This document shows, piece after piece, positions 58,162-64,000 of a DNA stretch of 64,000 bases; within the stretch, counting starts at the first letter, position 1; each line of letters begins with the position of its first letter. The stretch lies in assembly GCF_900111245.1 (NCBI RefSeq), contig NZ_FOGO01000001.1:496001-560000 (forward strand). The letters are read 5' to 3'. The notes under the pieces are model-generated. The model saw nothing but the letters and a program-made list of their open reading frames with translations, made no database searches and was not told the origin of the DNA. Made by a program: the position numbers and the translations under genes. Origin of the DNA: Streptomyces qinglanensis (GTDB lineage: Bacteria; Actinomycetota; Actinomycetes; Streptomycetales; Streptomycetaceae).

Positions 58162-59577
58162 TTAGAGGTCGAAGTACAGCTCGAACTCGTGCGGGTGGGG
58201 GCGGAGCTGCATGGGGGCGATCTCGTTGGTGCGCTTGTAGTCGATCCAGGTCTCGATCAGGTCGGCGGTGAAGACGCCGCCGGCCTGGAGGTACTCGTTG
58301 TCGGCCTCCAGGGCGTCCAGGACGGCCGGGAGCGAGGTGGGGACCTGGGCGACATCGGCGTGCTCTTCGGGAGCCAGCTCGTAGAGGTCCTTGTCGATCG
58401 GCTCGGCGGGCTCGATCTTGTTCTTGATGCCGTCCAGGCCGGCCAGCATCAGCGCGGAGAAGGCCAGGTACGGGTTGGACGAGGGGTCCGGGGCGCGGAA
58501 CTCGACGCGCTTGGCCTTGGGGTTGGAACCGGTGATCGGGATCCGCATCGCGGCCGAGCGGTTGCGCTGCGAGTAGACCAGGTTGACCGGGGCCTCGAAG
58601 CCGGGGACCAGGCGGTGGTAGGAGTTCACCGTCGGGTTGGTGAAGGCCAGCAGCGAGGGGGCGTGGCGCAGGATGCCGCCGATGTAGTAGCGGGCGGTGT
58701 CCGAGAGGCCCGCGTAGCCCTGCTCGTCGTAGAAGAGGGGGTCGCCGCCGGACCAGAGGGACTGGTGGACGTGCATGCCGGAGCCGTTGTCGCCGAAGAT
58801 CGGCTTGGGCATGAAGGTGGCGGTCTTGCCGTTGCGCCAGGCCGTGTTCTTGACGATGTACTTGAACAGCATCAGGTCGTCGGCCGCGGCCAGCAGCGTG
58901 TTGAACTTGTAGTTGATCTCCGCCTGGCCCGCGGTGCCCACCTCGTGGTGCTGGCGCTCGACCTCGAGTCCGGCGCGGGTCAGCTCGAGGGAGATCTCGG
59001 CGCGGAGGTCGGCGAAGTGGTCGACGGGCGGGGCCGGGAAGTAGCCGCCCTTGTAGCGGACCTTGTAGCCGCGGTTGCCGCCGTCCTCGAGGGCGCCGGT
59101 GTTCCAGGCTCCCGCCTCGGAGTCGATCTCGTAGAAGGAGCGGTTCGCGGTGGTCTCGAAGCGGGCGCTGTCGAACACGTAGAACTCCGCCTCCGGGCCG
59201 AAGAACGCGGTGTCGGCGATCCCGGAGGAGGCGAGGTACGCCTCGGCCTTCTTGGCCACGTTCCGCGGGTCACGGCTGTACTGCTCGCCGGTGATCGGGT
59301 CGTGGATGAAGAAGTTGATGTTGAGGTGCTTCTCGGAGCGGAACGGGTCCAGCCGCGCGGTGGACAGGTCCGGGACGAGCGCCATGTCGGACTCGTGGAT
59401 GGCCTGGAATCCGCGGATCGAGGAGCCGTCGAACATCAGGCTCTCGGCCGGGTCGAAGGACTCCGCGGGAACGGCGAAGTGCTGCATGACGCCGGGCAGG
59501 TCGCAGAACCTGACGTCGATGAATTTGACGTCGTTGTCCGCGATGTACTTCTTGGCCTCGTCGGCGTTCTGGAACAT
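58162..59577 (-). CDS. glnA: Glutamine synthetase type I
   Basis: A 471-residue dodecameric enzyme forming glutamine from glutamate, ammonia and ATP. The start is ATG 59577 ([19 protein letters not shown]) behind AGGAGG. Active-site blocks [38 protein letters not shown] and NRSAAMRIP are present. The adenylylation loop [10 protein letters not shown] contains the Tyr near residue 397, so GlnE control is expected. A GlnR-type site precedes the gene. Confidence 0.98.
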   Translation of the reverse strand: MFQNADEAKKYIADNDVKFIDVRFCDLPGVMQHFAVPAESFDPAESLMFDGSSIRGFQAIHESDMALVPDLSTARLDPFRSEKHLNINFFIHDPITGEQYSRDPRNVAKKAEAYLASSGIADTAFFGPEAEFYVFDSARFETTANRSFYEIDSEAGAWNTGALEDGGNRGYKVRYKGGYFPAPPVDHFADLRAEISLELTRAGLEVERQHHEVGTAGQAEINYKFNTLLAAADDLMLFKYIVKNTAWRNGKTATFMPKPIFGDNGSGMHVHQSLWSGGDPLFYDEQGYAGLSDTARYYIGGILRHAPSLLAFTNPTVNSYHRLVPGFEAPVNLVYSQRNRSAAMRIPITGSNPKAKRVEFRAPDPSSNPYLAFSALMLAGLDGIKNKIEPAEPIDKDLYELAPEEHADVAQVPTSLPAVLDALEADNEYLQAGGVFTADLIETWIDYKRTNEIAPMQLRPHPHEFELYFDL

Positions 59578-59698
59578 CCATCCTCCTAGTCCCGCCGCGT
59601 CGGGACGGGCTTGCTCCGGCTCCGGGTGCGGGCACAAGGGCTCCGCACGCCTGGTGGCCGACATTAGGCAGGGGCCATTTCTCCAGCATGACTCAACT

Positions 59699-59716
59699 GT
59701 TTCGCTGATGTTAACC
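59699..59716 (-). promoter_or_regulatory. GlnR-like binding site upstream of glnA
   Basis: On the minus strand GGTTAAC-ATCAGC-GAAAC fits the a/b-site pattern gTnAC-n6-GaAAC used by GlnR. A second GGTTAACC is at about 59737-59744. A -10-like TAATGT (59666-59661, minus) lies downstream. Confidence 0.65.
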
Positions 59717-59907
59717 ACCAGGCGGGGCCGGTATCGGTTAACCGTGCGGAGTGCGACTGTTACGTTCGGTTTGCAAGCGTCTTGCCCACCGTTTGCCGGA
59801 AGAGACTCCCGGAGCGGGCTCGACGCCGCGCCGGGGGCTCGCGGCGCCGCACCGTCGGGCCTCCGGCGCGGGCGCGGGTGGGCATGCCGACGCGGGCGCG
59901 GGTAGGA

Positions 59908-59943
59908 ACGTACACCGTACGACGATCATCGTACGGTGTACGT
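59908..59943. promoter_or_regulatory. Nested double palindrome between glnA and the RDD gene
   Basis: A 36-base inverted repeat has 15-base perfect arms and a 6-base centre. Each arm is itself a dyad CGTAC-N3-GTACG, so two identical half-operators face each other. It is 109 bases upstream of the RDD gene and 331 upstream of glnA, in the 474-base gap 59578-60051. Upstream there is also a direct repeat of GCGGGCGCGGGT. Confidence 0.75.
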
Positions 59944-60051
59944 CCAGTCGCCGCCCGTCCGCCGGGGATCGTCGCCGTCACCCGGTCGCCGGACGGGCCG
60001 GTCGCCGGACGGGGCCGGTCCGCGGGGACGGCGGCGCGATACCGTTGCCGG

Positions 60052-60522
60052 GTGGACAACAGGGAAGCAATCGGGTCATGGCTGTCCGGACCGCGGGCGG
60101 CCGCGGAGGAGATGGGCGCCGATTTCGGCTACCGCGGCAAGCGGCTCGGGCTCCCCGCCGAGGGCCCCGGCGCGATCGCACCGGTCGGGCGGAGGGTCGG
60201 TGCACTCTTCATCGACTGGGCGCTCTCGGCCCTCATCGCGTTCGGGCTGCTCGCAGGGCGCCGCCTGGAGGCCACCAACAACTGGGCGCTGGTCGTCTTC
60301 CTCGTCATGAGTCTGCTGACCGTCGGCACGGTCGGCGCCACCCCCGGGAAGCGGCTGCTGGGGCTGCGTGTGGTCGCGCTGGACGGGCTGGAGAGGCTGC
60401 CGGTGTGGCGGACGGCGGTACGTACGGTGCTGCTCGGCCTCGCTGTGCCCGCACTCGTCTGGGACCGCGACAACCGCGGACTGCACGACCGGCTCTCGGG
60501 CTCGGTCCAGGTGCGGGCCTGA
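60052..60522 (+). CDS. RDD-family membrane protein
   Basis: A 156-residue protein from GTG 60052. It has two to three membrane segments (about 48-66, 73-90 and possibly 113-130). The RDD hallmarks are R.GALFIDW near the first helix, TPGKRLLGLRV and the late RDNRGLHDRLSGS. No ribosome site, but TACCGT (60040-60045) lies 6 bases upstream: leaderless is likely. Function of the family is unclear. It is divergent from glnA, as in related genomes. Confidence 0.88.
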   Translation: MDNREAIGSWLSGPRAAAEEMGADFGYRGKRLGLPAEGPGAIAPVGRRVGALFIDWALSALIAFGLLAGRRLEATNNWALVVFLVMSLLTVGTVGATPGKRLLGLRVVALDGLERLPVWRTAVRTVLLGLAVPALVWDRDNRGLHDRLSGSVQVRA

Positions 60523-60572
60523 ACCGTTCGCCGGCGTCCGTTCCGCGGGTGCCCCGTTTCGACGACGGTGCT

Positions 60573-60643
60573 CCGTTCACGGCTGCCCCGTTCACGGGTG
60601 TCCGTTCACGGGTGTCCGTTCACGGGTGTCCGTTCACGGGTGC
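60573..60643. repeat. 14-bp tandem repeat, about five copies
   Basis: CCGTTCACGGGTGT occurs at 60588, 60602, 60616 and 60630 (last base changed), with an imperfect copy at 60573. The rest of the 337-base gap 60523-60859 holds the terminator at 60718-60758. Confidence 0.8.
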
Positions 60644-60717
60644 CTCTGAGCCCTGGGGCTGAAAGCCCGGTGAGCTCTGCTGCCGAACCGGGCCCGCCTC
60701 TCCTCGGTCCGGGCACG

Positions 60718-60758
60718 GACAGGGGGCGGAGCCCCTCTCCGGAGCCCCGCCCCCTGTC
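60718..60758. terminator. Bidirectional terminator
   Basis: GACAGGGGGCGG (60718-60729) pairs perfectly with 60747-60758, between the convergent RDD and DUF4191 genes. Confidence 0.75.
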
Positions 60759-60859
60759 GCTCTGTCGCTGCCTCTTCGCCCGCTCCCTGTGCGGTTCCGG
60801 CGCCCGCGACGCACGACCGCCCTGGGGGAAACCCACGGGAACGTGGCCGCGGGACGCTG

Positions 60860-61549
60860 CTAGCGGCCCTGCGGGCCCTTGGGGAGCTTCATGCCCTTGG
60901 GCATCGGGCCCTTCGGGATGGGCATGTTGCTCATGAGGTCGCCGAGCGCCCGAAGGCGGTCGTTGATCTGGGTGACCTCGGAGCCCTGGAGCGTGCGGGG
61001 CAGCTTCATGATCCTGACCCGGAGCTTCTTCAGCTCGACCTGGCCCTCGTCGTTGCCGACGACGAGGGTGTGGACCGGCACGTCGCCGACGACGCGGCTC
61101 ATCTTCTTCTTCTCGGACGCCAGCAGGCCGCGCAGCCGGTTCGGGTTGCCCTCGCCGACCAGGACGATGCCCGCCTTGCCGACCGCGCGGTGTACCACGT
61201 CCTGGCTGCGGTTCATCGCCACGGCCGGGGTGACCTGCCAGCCGCGGCCGATGTTCTCCAGCACGGCGGCCGCCGCTCCCGGCTGGCCCTCCATCTGCCC
61301 GAACGCGGCCCGCTCAGCGCGGCGCCCGAAGATGATCGCGCAGGCCAGCAGGCCCAGCAGTACGCCGACGATCCCCAGGTAGACCGGGTGACCGATCAGA
61401 AAGCCGACCGCGAGGAGTACACCGAAGGTGACAAGCCCCACGCCGGCCAGGATCCAACCGATCTTCCGGTCCACGCGCCGGGTCATCTTGTACGTCTGAG
61501 CGATCTGCTTGAGCCGCCCAGGATTCTCGGTGTTGTCCTTCCTCGCCAT
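60860..61549 (-). CDS. DUF4191 membrane protein
   Basis: A 229-residue protein starting MARKDNTENPGRLKQIAQTY. Two membrane segments (about 33-53 and 56-76) follow a basic N-terminus; the remaining cytoplasmic part contains RGWQVTPAVAMNRSQDVVHRAVGKAGIVLVGEG, typical of DUF4191. Function unknown, conserved next to lipA in actinobacteria. The gene probably has a leaderless transcript: TAAACT (61562-61557, minus) ends 7 bases before the ATG. Confidence 0.9.
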   Translation of the reverse strand: MARKDNTENPGRLKQIAQTYKMTRRVDRKIGWILAGVGLVTFGVLLAVGFLIGHPVYLGIVGVLLGLLACAIIFGRRAERAAFGQMEGQPGAAAAVLENIGRGWQVTPAVAMNRSQDVVHRAVGKAGIVLVGEGNPNRLRGLLASEKKKMSRVVGDVPVHTLVVGNDEGQVELKKLRVRIMKLPRTLQGSEVTQINDRLRALGDLMSNMPIPKGPMPKGMKLPKGPQGR

Positions 61550-61670
61550 GCGGGGAAGTTTACGTGGGAGGGCGGGCCGGGTGCTGCGCGGCCGTGGCTA
61601 CCGGGTCCGGCCACCGCGAGCGACCCGGTCAGGGCCTGGACGAGAGGGCCCGTCCGCCCCGGACCGACCC

Positions 61671-61719
61671 CCGAACCGGGGTTCCGAACCGGGGTTGCGA
61701 ACCGGGGTTGCGAACCGGG
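61671..61719. repeat. 13-bp tandem repeat, 3.8 copies
   Basis: The unit SCGAACCGGGGTT is repeated from 61671, 61684, 61697 and 61710 (partial). Confidence 0.8.
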
Positions 61720-61760
61720 CACCGGGACCAGGCGGCCGCGCCGGTCCCGTGCGCCCGGGA

Positions 61761-61835
61761 CCGGGCCGGGCCGGGCCGGGCCGAGCCGAGCCGAGCCGGG
61801 CCGGGCCGGGCCGGGCCGGGCCGGGCCGGGCCGAG
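61761..61835. repeat. 5-bp microsatellite, 15 units
   Basis: CCGGG is repeated in 15 pentamers; units 5-7 and 15 read CCGAG. The gap 61550-61865 holds only these arrays. Length is likely variable between strains. Confidence 0.85.
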
Positions 61836-61865
61836 ACCAGCGGCCGGGGCCCGGGCCGGACGGGG

Positions 61866-62054
61866 TCAGCCCCGGGACGTCAGCAGTGCCCGGCGGTTCG
61901 ACGCCGCCTCCAGCACGGTCTCCGCCTCGTGCCGGGCCCGGGCCCGGCGGCGGTCCTCCAGGACCGCCGTCCATGCGTTGCGCCGGGCGACGCGCTGCCC
62001 GTTGCCGAAGAAAAGGTGCTCCAGACCTTCCAGTGCCCACAGGGTGGTCCGCAC
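61866..62054 (-). CDS. Small conserved protein between lipA and DUF4191
   Basis: A 62-residue basic protein from GTG 62054 with GGAGGGG 7 bases upstream; longer starts lack a ribosome site. VRTTLWALEGLEHLFFGNG opens it, followed by a single Arg/Ala-rich helix. It is a small Streptomyces family found beside lipA, as far as I recall. Function unknown. Confidence 0.75.
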   Translation of the reverse strand: MRTTLWALEGLEHLFFGNGQRVARRNAWTAVLEDRRRARARHEAETVLEAASNRRALLTSRG

Positions 62055-62193
62055 TGTTGTCCCCTCCGTCACATCCGTCTGAACCGGGCGCCTCGCACGG
62101 CCGTGCGGGCCCGTGTGTGCGCGGTACGTGGTTTCAGCGTTACGCATTGGTGTTACCAGGCGATGACCGGAGGGTCAAAGTCCATGAAAGCCT

Positions 62194-62241
62194 GTGCGGC
62201 GAAGCTCACGTCGATGAAGCCCGCATTCCGCTTCGCCGCAC
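62194..62241 (-). terminator. Terminator after lipA
   Basis: GTGCGGCGAAGC (62194-62205) pairs perfectly with 62230-62241 across a 24-base loop that can fold further. Confidence 0.65.
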
Positions 62242-62276
62242 GGTCCGGGGCCGGCCCCGGCGGGCCCGGAGGCCGC

Positions 62277-63224
62277 TCAGGCGGCCGAGTTCGTGCCCGC
62301 GCGCCGGGCCTCGACCGCCTGCTGGTACAGACGTCCGGCGCGGTAGGAGGAGCGGACCAGCGGCCCGGACATGACGCCCGCGTACCCGATGGCGTCGGCC
62401 TCGTCCTTCAGCTCGACGAACTCCTGCGGCTTGACCCAGCGCTCGACGGGGTGGTGGCGCGGGGAGGGGCGCAGGTACTGGGTGATGGTGATCAGCTCGG
62501 TACCGGCCTCGTGCAGGTCCCGCAGGGCCTCGCTGATCTCCTCGCGGGTCTCGCCCAGGCCCAGGATCAGGTTGGACTTGACGACCAGCCCGGCCTCGCG
62601 GGCGCGGGTGAGGACCTCCAGGGACCGCTCGTAGCGGAAGCCGGGACGGATGCGCTTGAAGATGCGCGGCACCGTCTCGACGTTGTGCGCCAGCACCTCG
62701 GGGCGGGAGGAGAAGACCTCGGCGAGCTGGTCGGGTTCGGCGTTGAAGTCGGGGATCAGCAGCTCGACACCGGTGTCGGGCATCATCCCGTGGATCTGGC
62801 GCACGGTCTCGGCGTAGAGCCAGGCGCCGCCGTCGTCGAGGTCGTCGCGGGCCACGCCGGTGATCGTCGCGTAGCGGAGCTCCATGGTGCGGACCGACTC
62901 GGCGACCCGGCGGGGCTCATCCCGGTCGAGCTCGGCGGGCTTGCCGGTGTCGATCTGGCAGAAGTCGCAGCGGCGGGTGCACTGCTCGCCGCCGATCAGG
63001 AAGGTCGCCTCGCGGTCCTCCCAGCACTCGAAGATGTTGGGGCAGCCCGCCTCCTGGCAGACCGTGTGCAGCCCCTCGCTCTTGACCAGGCTCTGGAGGG
63101 CGTTGTACTCGGGGCCCATTTTCGCCCGGGTCTTGATCCACTCGGGCTTGCGCTCGATGGGGGTCTGGCTGTTGCGGACCTCCAGGCGGAGCATCTTGCG
63201 ACCGTCGGGTGCGACAGCGGACAC
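62277..63224 (-). CDS. lipA: Lipoyl synthase
   Basis: A 315-residue radical SAM enzyme inserting two sulfurs into octanoyl-protein. The start is GTG 63224 ([15 protein letters not shown]), with GGGAG 6-7 bases upstream. The auxiliary cluster cysteines C56, C61 and C67 ([12 protein letters not shown]) and the radical SAM cluster CTRRCDFC (C82, C86, C89) are intact, and the C-terminal RSSYRAG carries the Ser/Arg of the family. It acts after LipB, encoded directly upstream, to lipoylate the E2 at 16250 and glycine cleavage H protein. Confidence 0.97.
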   Translation of the reverse strand: MSAVAPDGRKMLRLEVRNSQTPIERKPEWIKTRAKMGPEYNALQSLVKSEGLHTVCQEAGCPNIFECWEDREATFLIGGEQCTRRCDFCQIDTGKPAELDRDEPRRVAESVRTMELRYATITGVARDDLDDGGAWLYAETVRQIHGMMPDTGVELLIPDFNAEPDQLAEVFSSRPEVLAHNVETVPRIFKRIRPGFRYERSLEVLTRAREAGLVVKSNLILGLGETREEISEALRDLHEAGTELITITQYLRPSPRHHPVERWVKPQEFVELKDEADAIGYAGVMSGPLVRSSYRAGRLYQQAVEARRAGTNSAA

Positions 63225-63365
63225 GTCCGGCTCCCTACGTACTTTCGATTCAGCGGCGGCTCTCAGCCTACGCCTGCGGTTCACTGCTTGCGCACGGGCC
63301 GGAGCCCGGGAAATCTCACCGCCCGCAGGTCCGGCCGGCGGACTCGGCCCGGACCCCGAGCGGAC

Positions 63366-64000
63366 TCAGACGGCGCGGGGCATCGGGGTGTCGGACTCCA
63401 GCACCTCGCGCAGGTGCTTCTCCATGAGGGGAAGCACCTCGGCGACCGGAACATTCCTGCCCAGCTCCTGGGAGAGCGAGGTGACGCCCGCGTCGCGGAT
63501 GCCGCAGGGGACGATCCGGTCGAAACCGGTGGTGTCCGGGTCGCAGTTCAGGGCGAAGCCGTGCATGGTCACGCCCTTGGCGACCCGGATGCCGATCTGT
63601 GCCAGTTTCCGGTCCTCGCCCCGCTGGCCCGCGTTGGAGGGCGCGTACTCGGGGCCCATCAGGCGCGGGTCGTAGTCCTCCGGAACCGGCGGCCGGCCGT
63701 CCTGGCCGAGCCGCGGATCGAAGTCCAGGGCCAGGCCGGAGGCGGCGGGCGGCCCGGCGGCCCGGCCGAGGTCCTCGCCCAGGACCCACACGCCGCTGCG
63801 GCCCTCCACGCGCGTGGTCTCCAGACCCAGCTCGGCGCAGGCCCGGATCATGGCCTCCTCGAGGCGGCGCACGTGCGCGACGACGTCGACGGGGCGCGGC
63901 AGCTTCAGGATCGGGTAGCCGACGAGCTGTCCGGGGCCGTGCCAGGTGATCTTGCCGCCGCGGTCGACGTCCACCACCGGGGTGCCGTCGAGCGGGCGCT
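63366..64000 (-). CDS. lipB: Lipoyl(octanoyl) transferase (5' end missing)
   Basis: The frame is open to the right edge, so the start lies beyond. Visible blocks are [15 protein letters not shown], the Lys motif [14 protein letters not shown] and the catalytic Cys in FDRIVPCGI. It transfers octanoyl from ACP to target lysines for LipA. An Asp/Pro-rich insert before the Lys motif ([10 protein letters not shown] onward) occurs in Streptomyces LipB. It is followed by lipA 141 bases downstream on the same strand. Confidence 0.95.
   Translation of the reverse strand, partial: RPLDGTPVVDVDRGGKITWHGPGQLVGYPILKLPRPVDVVAHVRRLEEAMIRACAELGLETTRVEGRSGVWVLGEDLGRAAGPPAASGLALDFDPRLGQDGRPPVPEDYDPRLMGPEYAPSNAGQRGEDRKLAQIGIRVAKGVTMHGFALNCDPDTTGFDRIVPCGIRDAGVTSLSQELGRNVPVAEVLPLMEKHLREVLESDTPMPRAV

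Noticed and set aside
61761..61835. A coding Gly/Pro/Ala repeat protein on the minus strand
   Set aside because: The frame is only the translation of a 5-bp microsatellite, with no start signal.

Overview
The window is high-GC actinobacterial DNA with the hallmarks of Streptomyces: about 70% or more G+C, strong third-position GC in genes, GTG and TTG starts, a geosmin synthase, monomeric isocitrate dehydrogenase, homodimeric pyruvate dehydrogenase E1, an E2 with two lipoyl domains, and several genes that look leaderless. I could not run any search. Names come from recognised family motifs and remembered neighbourhoods.

Layout. At 1-9 kb lie an ErpA-type Fe-S carrier (cut by the window edge), an adenosine-kinase-like PfkB kinase, a NarL-type two-component system, the PspA/PspAA envelope-stress pair, a DUF3043 membrane protein with an overlapping methyltransferase, and two small conserved proteins. 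At 9.3-12.8 kb is a lower-ligand cobalamin assembly cluster (a fusion protein ending in CobU, then CobT and CobS). At 12.9-21.9 kb are leucyl aminopeptidase, dihydrolipoyl dehydrogenase, the lipoyl E2, a GntR/FCD regulator and aceE. The 2-oxoacid dehydrogenase parts connect with lipA and lipB at the far right (62-64 kb), which make the lipoyl cofactor the E2 needs. At 22-32.9 kb is an accessory series: a MetP/MetS-type transporter, WYL regulator, SDR, DUF4240, a MarR regulator divergent from a secreted SMP-30-type protein, TIGR01777 protein, FAD oxidoreductase, a small gene behind a DNA-damage-type promoter, and an EamA transporter.

At 32.9-44.7 kb are geosmin synthase, a cobalamin riboswitch leading a four-gene ABC importer plus FhuF-like reductase operon, an editing-domain-less threonyl-tRNA synthetase preceded by a Thr-Thr-Thr leader peptide and hairpin, a DUF5685 protein with an extreme cysteine tail, and DUF1206. 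At 44.8-55.1 kb are isocitrate dehydrogenase, an N-terminally extended GAPDH, a Nudix hydrolase, a GAF/PP2C phosphatase and two overlapping SPFH-domain genes. At 55.1-58.0 kb is a small degraded accessory patch with a regulator fragment and a frameshifted DUF6879 gene. From 58.1 kb the conserved chromosome resumes with glnA (GlnR-like site upstream), an RDD protein, DUF4191, a small conserved protein, lipA and lipB (cut by the edge).

The most interesting signals are regulatory: the threonine attenuator on the short ThrRS, an exact DNA-damage (RecA-NDp/PafBC-type) promoter, a perfect palindrome inside the aceE promoter next to a GntR gene, a perfect MarR-type palindrome, a nested double palindrome near glnA, a B12 riboswitch on an operon carrying an FhuF-like reductase, and a 248-base leader almost without T.
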